Source of the DNA: Rubrivivax sp.
GTDB lineage: Bacteria; Pseudomonadota; Gammaproteobacteria; Burkholderiales; Burkholderiaceae_C
Assembly (NCBI GenBank): GCA_016789865.1
Contig: JAEUPC010000123.1
Span: 1 to 46,091 of the forward strand
Reading direction: 5' to 3'
Length of the DNA stretch: 46,091 bases
Part shown: piece after piece, positions 34,504 through 45,445 of the stretch
Position numbering within the stretch: position 1 is the first letter of the stretch
How the letters are laid out: each line of letters opens with the position of its first letter
Made by a program: the position numbers and the translations under genes
The notes under the pieces: generated by a model
Told to the model about the DNA's origin: nothing
The model's database searches: none
What the model saw: only the letters and a program-made list of their open reading frames with translations

Positions 34504-36879
34504 ATGGCCCGAGCGAGCGCGCGAGCGAGCGCCCCTGATCGGCAACTCCTGTCCCCAGGCCTGGCCGAGGCGCCCGTGATGGACCTGCGGGCGTCGCATT
34601 TCGTGCTCACGCTGGCGCTGCGCAGCAGCGGGCGCTTCAACCTGCGGCGCGACTGGAACAGCCTGCTGGCCATCGTCGGCCGGCACCTCGTGTGGACGGC
34701 ACCGGTGCTGGCGCGCGTGCGCGCCTACCTGCGCGAGCGCTGCAAGAGCAACGCCGCGTGGCGCGGGCACGAGGCGCTTTCCGACGAGGCCTTCGTCGCC
34801 CGGTTCGGCCCCTGGCGCGGACCGTACGAGGAGGGCACGCTGTTCTTCTACATCGACGAGTACATCAAGGACTCGCCGAAGGACCTGCTCACCGTGCTGG
34901 GCGCCAGCTGCGAGTGGATTGCCAGGCGGCTGAAGAAGGAGTCGACGCTGGTCGAGAAGAACATCGACGCGCTGGCCGGCCTGTTGCAGCTGAACCCCGC
35001 CGAGCGCGCGCTGCTGCTGTACGGCACGCTGGCGCGCTACCAGCGCGACCTGCGTGGCCTGCTGGTGGAGTTCAAGGTCAGCAATGCGCACGAGGCCTAC
35101 GCCGCGTTGGCCGCGGTGGCCGGTGTCGAGGCCGCCGAGGTGGCCGAGGCGCTGCGTGCCGGCTCGCGGCTGGAACGCATCGGCATGATCGAGAACCTGA
35201 TCAGCGAACAGAACATCACCGACCTCGCGGACCTGATGAAGGTCAGCGAGCAGCTGCCGCCGGTGCTGATGCGCGAGTACCGCGCGCCAGGCGAACTGAT
35301 GGCGGTGTTCACGCGGCCGGCGGTGAAGAGCGAGCTGACGACAGCGGACTTCGCCTTCGTCGAGGAAGACGCGAGCGTGCTCACGGCGCTGCTGAAGAAC
35401 GCCGCGGCCCGGCGCGAACCAGGCGTCAACGTGCTGCTGTACGGGCCGCCCGGCACCGGCAAGACCGAACTGGCGCGCGTGTGCGCCGCCGCGGCCGGCC
35501 TGGAACTGTACGAAGTGGAGTACGCCGACCGCGACGGCAACAGCCTCACCGGCCGCGACCGTTACCGCAGCCTGCAGATCAGCCAGGTGTTCCTGAAGGG
35601 CAGCGCCAACGTCGCGCTGCTGTTCGACGAAGTGGAAGACGTGTTCCCGCCGATCAGCAGCGAGGCGGCGCAACTGCTCGCGCGGCTGGACAGCTCCGAC
35701 GCACCGGCCTCGGGCAGCGTCAGCGGCAAGGCCTGGGTCAACCAGATCCTCGAGACCAACCCGGTGCCGGTGATCTGGGTCACCAACCGCATCGAGCAGA
35801 TCGACCCGGCGTTCCGCCGCCGCTTCCAGTACCACCTGCTGCTGAAAAGCCCGCCGCCCGGCGCGCGCGAAGGCCTGGTGCGCCGCGCGCTGGCCGGCGC
35901 CGGTGTGAGCGAGGGCTTTGCCGAGAAGCTGGCCGAGCGCCGCAGCCTGACGCCGGCGCAGATTCGCACCGCGGTGCGCTTCGCGCGGCTGGCGCAGGCC
36001 GACGGCGCGGCGTCTGCCGCCGGCAGCGGCGCGGGTGATGGCGCCACGACCGAGGCGCTCATCCAGCGCCAGCTTGCCAATGCCGACAAGGCGCTGGGCG
36101 GTGCCCCGCGCGAGCGCGGCGCGCGGGCGGTGGTGACGCACTACGACCTCACGCTGCTCAATGTCGAAACGCGCTTCGAGATCCCCAAGGTCATCGATGC
36201 GCTGGCCCGGCGCGGGCACGGCACGCTGTGCTTCCACGGCCTGCCGGGCACCGGCAAGACGGCGCTGGCCGAGCACGTCGCGCAGTCGCTCGGCCGCCCG
36301 TTGATGGTGCGCCAGGCCAGCGACATCGCCAGCAAGTACGTCGGCGAGACCGAGCAGAACATGGCCCGCATGTTCGAAGAGGCCGGCACCGAGGGCGCGG
36401 TGCTGCTGCTCGACGAGGCCGACAGCTTCCTGCGCAGCCGCCGCCTGGCCGAGCGCCACTACGAGGTCACCGAGGTCAACGAGATGCTGCAGGGCATGGA
36501 GCGCTTTGCCGGCATCTTCATCTGCACCACCAACCTCTTCGAAGACCTGGACGAGGCGGCGCTGCGCCGCTTCACGTTCAAGATCCGCTTCCGGCCGCTG
36601 GAGCCGGCGCAGCGCGAGCGCATGTTCGTCAACGAGGCGCTGGCCGGCGAGGCCGCGCGCCTCACCGCCGAGCAGCGCGCTCGCCTGGCGGGCCTGGACC
36701 TGCTGGTGCCCGGTGACTTCGCGGCGGTACGCCGGCAGGTGGAGATTCTCGGCACGCCGTTCGAACCCGACGAGTTCCTGAGCCAGCTCGAAAGCGAGCA
36801 TCGCGTGAAGCCCGAGGTGCGCCAGCGCCGGGGTATCGGGTTCGCGGCGTCGGCGGCTGCATCGTCCAAGGGGCCGTGA
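34504..36879 (+). CDS. double-AAA-domain ATPase of unknown function
   Basis: 791 aa. The start at 34504 has GGAGGG five bases ahead. The N-terminal ~300 residues are a helical region of no type I recognise (RASHFVLTLALRSSGRFN; FFYIDEYIKDSPKDLL). AAA domain 1: Walker A GPPGTGKTE at 314, Walker B LLFDEVED (Asp375, Glu376), sensor VIWVTNRIEQIDPAFRRRF. AAA domain 2: Walker A GLPGTGKTA at 579, pore-loop-like SKYVGETEQN (Tyr612), Walker B LLLDEADSF (Asp637, Glu638), then ICTTNLFEDLDEAALRRF. Only domain 2 has the aromatic pore loop of substrate-threading classical AAA proteins; domain 1 has DRDGNSLTGRDRYRS there. Probably a hexameric remodeller. The N-region does not look like a Cdc48 N-domain. A GGDEF-EAL gene follows after 50 bp. 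Confidence 0.88.
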   Translation: MARASARASAPDRQLLSPGLAEAPVMDLRASHFVLTLALRSSGRFNLRRDWNSLLAIVGRHLVWTAPVLARVRAYLRERCKSNAAWRGHEALSDEAFVARFGPWRGPYEEGTLFFYIDEYIKDSPKDLLTVLGASCEWIARRLKKESTLVEKNIDALAGLLQLNPAERALLLYGTLARYQRDLRGLLVEFKVSNAHEAYAALAAVAGVEAAEVAEALRAGSRLERIGMIENLISEQNITDLADLMKVSEQLPPVLMREYRAPGELMAVFTRPAVKSELTTADFAFVEEDASVLTALLKNAAARREPGVNVLLYGPPGTGKTELARVCAAAAGLELYEVEYADRDGNSLTGRDRYRSLQISQVFLKGSANVALLFDEVEDVFPPISSEAAQLLARLDSSDAPASGSVSGKAWVNQILETNPVPVIWVTNRIEQIDPAFRRRFQYHLLLKSPPPGAREGLVRRALAGAGVSEGFAEKLAERRSLTPAQIRTAVRFARLAQADGAASAAGSGAGDGATTEALIQRQLANADKALGGAPRERGARAVVTHYDLTLLNVETRFEIPKVIDALARRGHGTLCFHGLPGTGKTALAEHVAQSLGRPLMVRQASDIASKYVGETEQNMARMFEEAGTEGAVLLLDEADSFLRSRRLAERHYEVTEVNEMLQGMERFAGIFICTTNLFEDLDEAALRRFTFKIRFRPLEPAQRERMFVNEALAGEAARLTAEQRARLAGLDLLVPGDFAAVRRQVEILGTPFEPDEFLSQLESEHRVKPEVRQRRGIGFAASAAASSKGP

Positions 36880-36929
36880 CGTGCTGCACGGCGCCTCAAC
36901 CGGCATGGCGACGCGCCGATATCACGTCC

Positions 36930-38597
36930 ATGCCGACCTGGTTCGACACCGTCGCCGCATGGCCCTTCGCGGGGCCATGGTTCGCGGCCGCGCTCATCGT
37001 CGCCGGGGTGGCCGGTGCCGCGGCCGCGAAGCGCTTGCGGCGCCGGCCCGGCCGCCAGGGCCGGCAGCGGGAAGCTGATGCGGTACACCCGCTGGCGCAC
37101 CCGCTGGCACACCCGCCGGCGCACTCAGCAGCACAGGCGCCGGCCCCGCAGCACGACGCGCTGACCGGCCTCTTCAAGCGCGCCGACTTCGAGGCCGCGC
37201 TGGAGGCCGCCGCCTGGGACACCGACCACCGCGCCGGCCCGGCCGTGGCCGTGCTGTATGTGGCGGTGGACGACCTGCGCAGCATCAACGACGCGTTCGG
37301 CCAGCAGGTGGGCGATGCACTGCTGGTCCGCCTGGGCCGCCGGCTGGCCGGGCTGCCGGGCATCGCCCCGGTGCTCTCGCCGCGGCTGGTGGCGCGGGTC
37401 GGTGGCGACGAGTTCGCGCTGCTGCTCGAGGCCGACGAGCCTGGCGCCATTGCCATGGCCACCCATGTGTGCACCGTGGCGGCGCGGCCGTTCGTGATGG
37501 CCGGTGCGGTGCCGCAGGGGCTGCAGGGCCTGCCCGGCACCGGGCCCACCGACAGCGAACGAGAAGGTCCGGGCGGCCTGCCGGACGCGCCGCTGGCGCT
37601 CACCGTCTCCATCGGCGTGGCCTGCCACCCGGCCCACGGCGCGTGGTCGCGCCTGCTCGGGCACGCGGGCGCGGCCATGCGCCATGTGCGGAACTGCGGC
37701 GGCAACGGTCATGCGGTCTATGCGCCGGCGATGTCGGTCGACCTGCGCGACCAGGCCCTGTTGCTGCAGGACCTTCGGCAGGCCGCCGCGCGCGGCGACT
37801 TCAAGCTGCTGTACCAGCCCAAGATCGATGCCACCAGCCTGCAGGTCACCGCGGCCGAGGCCCTGCTACGCTGGGAGCACCCGGTGCGCGGGCTGGTGCC
37901 GCCGTCGGTGTTCATCCCGATGGCCGAGCGCCATGGGCTGATGGGGGTGATCGGCGAGTGGGTGATCGACGAAGCCTGCCGCCAGGCCGCGCTGTGGCGC
38001 GAACACGGGCTGCGCATGCGCATCGCGATCAATGTCTCCGGCCAGCAGCTGCGCCACGACCACTTCGTGGCCCAGCTCGAGCTGGCCGCCCGGCGGCACC
38101 GCGTGCCGCCGCAGCGGCTGACCTGCGAGATCACCGAATCGGTGGCGATGGAAGACACCGCGCAGACGCGGGCCGCCTTCCAGCGCCTGCGCCGCGGCGG
38201 CTTCCACGTCTCGATCGACGACTTCGGCACCGGGCACTCCAGCCTGGCGGTGCTGCGGCGGCTGCCGGCGGCCGAGCTGAAGGTCGATCGCCACTTCGTC
38301 ATCGACCTGGAGAGCTCCGCGTCGGCGCGCTCGATCGTCGAGGCGGTGATCGGCGTGGCGCGGTCGCTGGGCATGCGCGTGGTGGCCGAAGGGGTGGAGA
38401 CGACCGGCCAGCGCGACATCCTGGTGAAGCTGGGCTGCGACGAACTGCAGGGCTTCCTGTTCGCGCGCCCGATGAGCGCCGCCGCACTGCTGCTGTGGGC
38501 CGATGGCAGCGCGCCTGAAGACACCCACGGCGGCGGCACGCCGGCATTCCGCCCGTCGCTGTTCCGCGAGACGAAGCCCGCGCAGACCGAAGGCTGA
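36930..38597 (+). CDS. GGDEF-EAL c-di-GMP turnover protein
   Basis: 555 aa membrane-anchored protein. One N-terminal helix (PFAGPWFAAALIVAGVAG) leads into a His/Pro/Ala-rich linker. The GGDEF domain begins HDALTGLFKRADFEAAL and has intact VGGDEFALLL (158-162); no RxxD inhibitory site precedes it, so product inhibition at an I-site is unlikely. The EAL domain is complete: EALLRWEHP (Glu310), INVSGQQL, ITESVAMED, SIDDFGTGHSS, LKVDRHF and VAEGVETTGQ, so phosphodiesterase activity is expected. No periplasmic or PAS sensor is present. It is 50 bp after the AAA ATPase gene, possibly one transcript, and upstream of an unknown seven-helix protein. Confidence 0.92.
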   Translation: MPTWFDTVAAWPFAGPWFAAALIVAGVAGAAAAKRLRRRPGRQGRQREADAVHPLAHPLAHPPAHSAAQAPAPQHDALTGLFKRADFEAALEAAAWDTDHRAGPAVAVLYVAVDDLRSINDAFGQQVGDALLVRLGRRLAGLPGIAPVLSPRLVARVGGDEFALLLEADEPGAIAMATHVCTVAARPFVMAGAVPQGLQGLPGTGPTDSEREGPGGLPDAPLALTVSIGVACHPAHGAWSRLLGHAGAAMRHVRNCGGNGHAVYAPAMSVDLRDQALLLQDLRQAAARGDFKLLYQPKIDATSLQVTAAEALLRWEHPVRGLVPPSVFIPMAERHGLMGVIGEWVIDEACRQAALWREHGLRMRIAINVSGQQLRHDHFVAQLELAARRHRVPPQRLTCEITESVAMEDTAQTRAAFQRLRRGGFHVSIDDFGTGHSSLAVLRRLPAAELKVDRHFVIDLESSASARSIVEAVIGVARSLGMRVVAEGVETTGQRDILVKLGCDELQGFLFARPMSAAALLLWADGSAPEDTHGGGTPAFRPSLFRETKPAQTEG

Positions 38598-38787
38598 GCC
38601 GCGGGCTCGAACCGGCCCGGGCGCGCCGCCCGGTCGTGGCCGCCCCATTCCCCGCGTCTGAGCGCCACCGCAGCGGCGCGCCGGCGCACTCCGACACGAC
38701 CCGACGGGCTTGCCCGGCGCCCCGGGATGCGATGATGCGGGTTGCGCGGTCGGGGCCCCAAGCCCGCCGCGGACCCGTTTCCAACCC

Positions 38788-39729
38788 ATGTCGTCAGAAG
38801 CCTTTTCGCTGCAGTCGTCGCTCATGCTGTGGGCGCTGGCTGCCCTGATCGTCTGCCTGGGCGCGCACGTGATGCTCGGCTGGATGCGGCAGGCGCAGGA
38901 AGAGTGGGAGTGGGACTTCGGCCGCCTGCGCCAGGTGGCGATCAGCGGCGCCACGTTCGGCACCGCGCTGTCGGTGGCCATCCCGCTGGGCCTGGGCGGC
39001 GAGGCGCTCAGCTACCCGATCGGCTACCAGCCGGCATGGGCCGTGGGCCTGTGGCTGGGCGCGATGGTGCTTGTCACGCTGCTGGCGCTGGTGCCCGTGT
39101 GGCGCGAAGAGAGCGCGTCGGCCACCGGCGCCGGCATCCTGCTGGGCTTGCTGATCAGCGCGCTGCAGGTGGGCTGGGTACTGGCGGTGGGCTTCCGCCC
39201 CGGGGTGCAGTGGAACGTCGCTTTCCTGGGCGCCGGGGCGCTGGTGTCGGCCGCCGGCACGGGCACCGCGATGGCGATGGCGTTCCCCTACGGCGCCCGG
39301 GCGCGCAGCTACCGCTACTCCTGGCGCATCGCCGCCGCGGGTCTGGTGGGCCTGAGTTTCCTGGCCGGCTTTTCGCTCGTGCTGTTCGCCGCCGACCTGC
39401 CCAGCCAGATCGGCTCGGTGTACCGCTACGAGCTGCCCGGCGGCATGCTGTCGCTGTTCGGCGGCGCGCTGGTGCCCATCGTGCTGGCGCTGATGACCAT
39501 GGACCTCGAGACCCGCCGGCGCCAGCGCCGGCGTCAGTGGCGCTCGCGTCGCCGCGGTGAGTGGGGCCCCTCCTACGGCAGCGGCGAATCCGCCTCGTCG
39601 ACGATGGACATCGAGCCCTCGCGCTTCCTGATGCAAAGCCCCGGGCGCGCTGGCATGCCGACGCAGCGGCCGGCGGCACCCGCGGCGCCGGCTTCCCCCG
39701 CGCCGGCGGCCGAAGACGGCACGCCTTGA
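38788..39729 (+). CDS. seven-helix membrane protein of unknown function
   Basis: 313 aa, start at 38788. Seven hydrophobic segments are visible (for example [77 protein letters not shown]), then a very basic stretch ([15 protein letters not shown]) and a Pro/Ala-rich cytosolic tail. The topology recalls MHYT-type seven-helix sensors, but the MHYT motif itself is absent, so I do not assign that family. It follows the GGDEF-EAL gene by 190 bp and may supply it with a membrane signal (inference only). It precedes metH by 47 bp. Confidence 0.75.
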   Translation: MSSEAFSLQSSLMLWALAALIVCLGAHVMLGWMRQAQEEWEWDFGRLRQVAISGATFGTALSVAIPLGLGGEALSYPIGYQPAWAVGLWLGAMVLVTLLALVPVWREESASATGAGILLGLLISALQVGWVLAVGFRPGVQWNVAFLGAGALVSAAGTGTAMAMAFPYGARARSYRYSWRIAAAGLVGLSFLAGFSLVLFAADLPSQIGSVYRYELPGGMLSLFGGALVPIVLALMTMDLETRRRQRRRQWRSRRRGEWGPSYGSGESASSTMDIEPSRFLMQSPGRAGMPTQRPAAPAAPASPAPAAEDGTP

Positions 39730-39776
39730 GCGGCCGCGCCGACGGTCTGCCTCTGCCCGCTGGGCCTTCCTACCCC

Positions 39777-40835
<1,059 letters not shown>

Positions 40836-40917
40836 GGACAGTCCCTGCCGACGCAGGGGCGTTCGAGCCGGCGCGACCGCCGAGTTACCGCTGTGCTGCA
40901 CAGCCCAGCCGGCGTGC

Positions 40918-40961
40918 GCAGCCCGGCTTTGCCGGGCTGCTGCGCGAGCCCCCTCGGGGGG
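40918..40961. repeat. double GC hairpin, REP-like, between metH and kup
   Basis: GCAGCCCGGC (40918-40927) pairs perfectly with GCCGGGCTGC (40931-40940) around TTT. A second stem CCCCC/GGGGG follows at 40949-40960. The pair sits between convergent metH and kup. The combination looks like a dispersed intergenic element of this bacterial group and could terminate transcription from both sides. Confidence 0.6.
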
Positions 40962-40986
40962 TGGCGACCGGAGGGAGCCTGGGGCT

Positions 40987-42897
40987 CTATATCTCCAGCT
41001 TCGTGCCCAGCTCGACGATGCGGTTCGTCGGCAGGTGCAGAAAGTCCGCCGCCGCCGCGGCGTTGCGGTGCATGCTGGCAAACAACTTCTCGCGCCACGG
41101 CGCCATGCCACCGCGCAGGGCGGGCACCACGGTGTCGCGGCTGAGGAAGTAGCTGGTTTCCATCTCGGGCAGCGCGATGCCGCGGCCTTCGAGCAGCTTC
41201 AGCGCCTCGGGCACGTCGGGGTCGTTCTTGAAGCCGAAGTGCAGCGCCACCTGCCAGCAGTCGTGGCCCAGCGGCTCGACCTCGACCCGCTTGCCGAAGC
41301 CGATCCACGGCACCTCATGGTGCATCACGGTGACGAACAGGTTCTGCTCGTGCAGCACCTTGTTGTGCTTGAGGTTGTGCAGCAGCGCGAACGGCGTCAC
41401 GCCCTGCTGCGCGGTGAGGAACACCGCGGTCCCGGCCACCCGCTGCGGCGGGCTGGCGAACAGGCTGGCCATGAACAGCGGCAGCTCGATCGACTCTTCG
41501 CGCAATTTGGCGGCCAGCAGTTGCCGGCCCTGCTTCCAGGTGATCATCAGCACGAACACCGCACCGCCGATGACCAGCGGGAACCAGCCGCCTTCGAACA
41601 TCTTCATCAGGTTGGCGGCAAAGAAGGTGAGATCGACGGCCAGGAACAGCGCCGTGGCGGCGGCACACAGTGCCAGCGGCAGCCGCCAGGCGAAGCGGAT
41701 GACGAAGAAGGTCATCACGGTGGTGATGGTCATGTCGATCGTCACCGCGATGCCGTAGGCCGAGGCCAGCGCGCCGCTGGAGCCGAACACCACCACCGCG
41801 AACACCACGCAGCCATAGAGCGCCCAGTTGACGAACGGCACGTAGATCTGCCCGGTGTCGCGGATGGAGGTGTGAGCGATGCGCAACCGCGGCAAGTAGC
41901 CCAGCTGAATGGCCTGCTTGGCCACCGAGAAGGCCGCGGTGATCAGCGCCTGCGAGGCGATGACGGTGGCCAGCGTGGCCAGCCCGATGAGCGGAAACAG
42001 CGACCACTCGGGCGCCATCTCGAAGAACGGGTTCTTCACGTTGCGCGGCTGCACCAGCAGCATCGCACCCTGGCCGAAGTAGTTGACCAGCAGCGCCGGG
42101 AGCACCACCACGAACCAGGCCCAGCGAATCGGCGCGCGGCCGAAGTGCCCGAGGTCGGCATAGAGCGCCTCGGCCCCGGTGACGCACAGCACCACCGCGC
42201 CGAGCGCCGCAAAGGCGATGCCGGGGTGGTGCATCATGAAACCGAGTGCGTGATGTGGCGACAGCGCCGCCAGCACCTGCGGCTGCGCCGCGATGTGCGG
42301 CAGGCCGAGCGCGGCCATGGTCACAAACCACACCAGCGTCACCGGCCCGAAGAAGCGCCCGACGGCCGCGGTGCCCAGGCGCTGGGCCGAGAACAACAAG
42401 GTCAGCACGACCAGCGCCAGCGGCACGACGTGGCGGTGCAACTTCGGCGCCGCCACCTCCAGGCCCTCGATGGCGGACAGCACCGAGATGGCCGGCGTGA
42501 TGACCCCGTCGCCGAAGAACACGGCGGTGCCGAAGATGCCCAGCACGAGCAGCCCGCGCCTCAGGCGCGGCCGGTGGCGCACGGCCTGCGTGGCCAGCGC
42601 CAACATGGCGATCAGGCCGCCCTCGCCGTTGTTGTCGGCGCGCAGGATAAGCACCACGTACTTCACCGAGACAACGATCGTCAGGGTCCAGAAGACGAGC
42701 GACAGCACGCCCAGTACGTTGGCGGCGTTCAGCGGCACCCGGCCCTCGGCGAAGACTTCCTTCAGCGCATAGAGTGGGCTGGTGCCGATGTCGCCGTAGA
42801 CCACCCCCAGCGCGGCCAGGCCCAACCCGGCCAGCGCCGCAGGGCCGCTGCGGCGCGCCGGTGTGGCGGGCGAGGCCGTGGGCGCTGGGGCTTGCAT
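40987..42897 (-). CDS. kup: potassium transporter Kup
   Basis: Low-affinity potassium/proton symporter of the inner membrane, 636 aa, about 12 membrane helices. The diagnostic [19 protein letters not shown] lies near the N-terminus, followed by [20 protein letters not shown] and [30 protein letters not shown] and [13 protein letters not shown] are also typical. The C-terminal cytosolic part ends [13 protein letters not shown] and [13 protein letters not shown]. Downstream of gshA by 126 bp on the same strand; it may have its own promoter. Confidence 0.96.
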   Translation of the reverse strand: MQAPAPTASPATPARRSGPAALAGLGLAALGVVYGDIGTSPLYALKEVFAEGRVPLNAANVLGVLSLVFWTLTIVVSVKYVVLILRADNNGEGGLIAMLALATQAVRHRPRLRRGLLVLGIFGTAVFFGDGVITPAISVLSAIEGLEVAAPKLHRHVVPLALVVLTLLFSAQRLGTAAVGRFFGPVTLVWFVTMAALGLPHIAAQPQVLAALSPHHALGFMMHHPGIAFAALGAVVLCVTGAEALYADLGHFGRAPIRWAWFVVVLPALLVNYFGQGAMLLVQPRNVKNPFFEMAPEWSLFPLIGLATLATVIASQALITAAFSVAKQAIQLGYLPRLRIAHTSIRDTGQIYVPFVNWALYGCVVFAVVVFGSSGALASAYGIAVTIDMTITTVMTFFVIRFAWRLPLALCAAATALFLAVDLTFFAANLMKMFEGGWFPLVIGGAVFVLMITWKQGRQLLAAKLREESIELPLFMASLFASPPQRVAGTAVFLTAQQGVTPFALLHNLKHNKVLHEQNLFVTVMHHEVPWIGFGKRVEVEPLGHDCWQVALHFGFKNDPDVPEALKLLEGRGIALPEMETSYFLSRDTVVPALRGGMAPWREKLFASMHRNAAAAADFLHLPTNRIVELGTKLEI

Positions 42898-43023
42898 GGC
42901 GGCCGTGGCCAGGGTAAAGAGGCGGCGGATCGGCAGGCGGGGTGCCGGCGGACAGTGCTGGCGAGCGAGGCGAGGGTGCGCGCGCGGTGCCGGCTGAAGG
43001 GCCGCAGCAGCCGCAGGCCGGCC

Positions 43024-44325
43024 TCAAGCCGCTTCCAGCTCGCCCTCGGGGTCGGTGGCCTCGAGCTCGTAGGCCGCGCCGAGCATGGCCAGGCGGCCGA
43101 TCACGCCGTACATGTAGAAGCGGTTGGGTGCGCTGGCGCCGGGCTTGGCCCCGCGGCGCGGCAGCTGGTGGCTCTCGGCAAAGGCCAGCGGCACATAGGC
43201 CGAGCCCGGGGCGTCGAGGCTTTCGTCGGTGCCGCGCGCCGCGTGCACGCGGTAGAAGCCGCCGACGACATAACGGTCGATCATGTAGACCACCGGTTCG
43301 GCCACCGCGTCGTTCACGCGCTCGTAGGTCGGCACGCCTTCCTGCACGATCACCTCGCGCACCGGCAGCGCCGGCTGCCCGCGGCTGCGCTTCATGCGTT
43401 CACGCCGCTCGGGGTCGTCCAGCTCCTTGGCGTCGCGCACCGTCAGCACGTCGGAGCCGCCGGGGCCGTCGGACTTGACGACCACGAACGCGCGTTCGGC
43501 GATGCCGTACTCCTTGTGCTTGCGGCGCACCTTGGCCAGCAGCGAATCGACGTTGGACTTGACGCAATCGAGGCCCTCGGCGGTGCCGAAGTCGACCTGG
43601 CCGCACTGCCCGTGCATCGGGTGCAGCAGCCATGGGTCCATGCCCAGCAGCTTGGCGAAGCGCTTGGCCACCTCTTCGTAGCTGACAAAGTGGCGCGACT
43701 TGCGGCGCAGCGCCGAGCTGGCATGCAGCGGCGGCAGCAGGTACTGCTCATGCACGTCTTCCAGCAGCCCGGGCACGCCGGCCACCAGGTCGTCGTTGAG
43801 CAGGATCGTGCAGGGGTCGAAGTTCGCCAGCCCCAGCCGGTGCCGGCTGCGCACCAGCGGCTCGACGACGAGCTCGCCGCCGTCGGGCAGCGCCAGGGTG
43901 CGCGGCTTGACGAGCGTGCGCGCCAGGCTGCCGAAGCGCACGTTGAGCCCGGCCAGCATGAACACCTCGCGCAGCCGCTCGAGGTGCGTGAGGTAGAACG
44001 GGTTGCTCTCCTCGGCCTGGGGCCCGGCCACGACGAGCAGGTTCTTCGCCTCGGGGCAGATCTTCTCGATGGCCGCCATCGCCGCCTGCACGGCCAGCGG
44101 CAGCATCTCGGGCGTGAGGTTGTTGAAACCGGTGGGGAACAGCTCGGTGTCCACCGGCGCCAGCTTGTAGCCCGCGTTGCGCAGGTCCACCGAGGTGTAG
44201 AACGGCGGCGTGTGCTCCATCCACTCGAGCCGGAACCAGCGCTCGATGGCCGGCATCGATTCGAGGACGCGCGCCTCCAACTCGTTGATCGGCCCGGTGA
44301 GCGCGGTGATCAGGTGCGGAACCAT
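43024..44325 (-). CDS. gshA: glutamate-cysteine ligase, proteobacterial type
   Basis: First step of glutathione synthesis: ATP-dependent joining of glutamate and cysteine. 433 aa. This is the beta/gamma-proteobacterial type distinct from E. coli GshA. Conserved text includes MVPHLITALTGPINELE, WMEHTPPFYTSVDLRNAGYK, DTELFPTGFNNL, GPQAEESNPFYL and FVVVKSDGPGGSDVLTV. The start at 44325 is the conserved Met. The upstream esterase gene ends 23 bp before it, so the two may be co-transcribed. Confidence 0.93.
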   Translation of the reverse strand: MVPHLITALTGPINELEARVLESMPAIERWFRLEWMEHTPPFYTSVDLRNAGYKLAPVDTELFPTGFNNLTPEMLPLAVQAAMAAIEKICPEAKNLLVVAGPQAEESNPFYLTHLERLREVFMLAGLNVRFGSLARTLVKPRTLALPDGGELVVEPLVRSRHRLGLANFDPCTILLNDDLVAGVPGLLEDVHEQYLLPPLHASSALRRKSRHFVSYEEVAKRFAKLLGMDPWLLHPMHGQCGQVDFGTAEGLDCVKSNVDSLLAKVRRKHKEYGIAERAFVVVKSDGPGGSDVLTVRDAKELDDPERRERMKRSRGQPALPVREVIVQEGVPTYERVNDAVAEPVVYMIDRYVVGGFYRVHAARGTDESLDAPGSAYVPLAFAESHQLPRRGAKPGASAPNRFYMYGVIGRLAMLGAAYELEATDPEGELEAA

Positions 44326-44348
44326 GCGCCGGATTCTAGGGAGCGAAT

Positions 44349-45314
44349 CTACGGGGCGAATGCCGCGAACCAGGCCAGCAGCGGCGCGTTGTAGGCGTCG
44401 AGCCAATAGTGCGCATCGACGCTGCGTGCGCCCCCGGTGAGTTCGAACGGCGTGGTCTCAGGGTAGCCGCGCGCAGCGAGCTGGCGGCGCAGCTTGTGCA
44501 CGCAGCTGCGGTCCAGGATGCCATCTTCGGCATGGTGGAAGACGCGGAACGCCGGCCGGGGGTCGGCCGGCAGGCCGTCCCACGCTCGCTCGCGGGGGTA
44601 CGAGGCCGCCTCGCAGGCCCCGGGAAACGTGATCTGCAGCCGCGTCTCGAGATCGAGCCCGATGCCCGCCACGTTGGCCCGGTCGCCGGCGCGGCGGGTG
44701 CAGTCGCGGGTCCAGCCATAGGGGTCGCCGGCGGCGACGGCGGCGAAGGCACGCACCAGCGCACCGTGGCGCGTGGCCGTGCGCACGGCCATGAAGCCGC
44801 CGGACGAATGCCCGACGAGAAACACCCCGGCGTGGCTGCCCACCGGCCGCCGCGCTGCAATCTCGCGCACGAGCACAGCCTCGACGAACGGCAGGTCGAG
44901 ATTCGGGCGCGCGCGCGGTTCGTCGTCCCAGACCTTGCCGCAGACGCGCCCGGCGTCATCGCTGACCTGGTCGGAAGAATCCAGCAGGAACACGGCGAAG
45001 CCCTGGGCCAGTGCGGCCTCGGTGAACCGCACCTGCGGCTCGATGAGCGCGACGTTGGCGGCGCAGAAGTTGGTGTGCGACCCACCCCCGCCGTGCATCA
45101 CCACGATGGCGCCGCGTGTCCATGCCCCCGCCGGCGCCTTCCACAACACCAGTCGCGGCAGCCCTTCGGCCTGCACCACGCCGCGTTGCCACCCCGCCGC
45201 CAGGCACTGCTGCTCCTGCACGGTAGGCGCCGGCGCCGGAGCTTCCCCCGCCGCTCCACCCGCACCCCCGCACCCCGACAGCACGAGTGCCCCCCATAGA
45301 AGCGCCGCCTTCAT
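44349..45314 (-). CDS. lipoprotein alpha/beta hydrolase, esterase/PHB-depolymerase-like
   Basis: 321 aa lipoprotein. The signal MKAALLWGALVLSGC has the lipobox LSGC with Cys15, and Gly at +2 suggests outer-membrane sorting. The hydrolase core shows IVVMHGGGGSHTNFCAAN (oxyanion region), the nucleophile elbow VGHSSGGFMAV, an acid candidate in HHAEDGILD and the His in DAHYWLD. The layout resembles poly(hydroxyalkanoate) depolymerase-like and feruloyl-esterase-like enzymes. The substrate is not known. It lies upstream of gshA by 23 bp and is separated from the ammonium transporter gene by a hairpin. Confidence 0.82.
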   Translation of the reverse strand: MKAALLWGALVLSGCGGAGGAAGEAPAPAPTVQEQQCLAAGWQRGVVQAEGLPRLVLWKAPAGAWTRGAIVVMHGGGGSHTNFCAANVALIEPQVRFTEAALAQGFAVFLLDSSDQVSDDAGRVCGKVWDDEPRARPNLDLPFVEAVLVREIAARRPVGSHAGVFLVGHSSGGFMAVRTATRHGALVRAFAAVAAGDPYGWTRDCTRRAGDRANVAGIGLDLETRLQITFPGACEAASYPRERAWDGLPADPRPAFRVFHHAEDGILDRSCVHKLRRQLAARGYPETTPFELTGGARSVDAHYWLDAYNAPLLAWFAAFAP

Positions 45315-45445
45315 CACCACATTCTCGCCCCGAGCAAGCCCAGAGCAAGCCCAGACATGCGCCGAGCAAGCGCCACCGGGGCCAGCCGGCCCCGCCCGGC
45401 GCAGTGAGTCGCGCGCACCAGCGCGTCGACTCGACTGTCGCCGAG

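Noticed and set aside
41035-44394. A single open frame of 1119 codons on the plus strand, opposite kup and gshA
   Set aside because: Its translation is His/Gln/Arg/Ala-rich with no family motifs, while both minus-strand genes under it are unmistakable. It is a shadow of third-position G/C in high-G+C genes.
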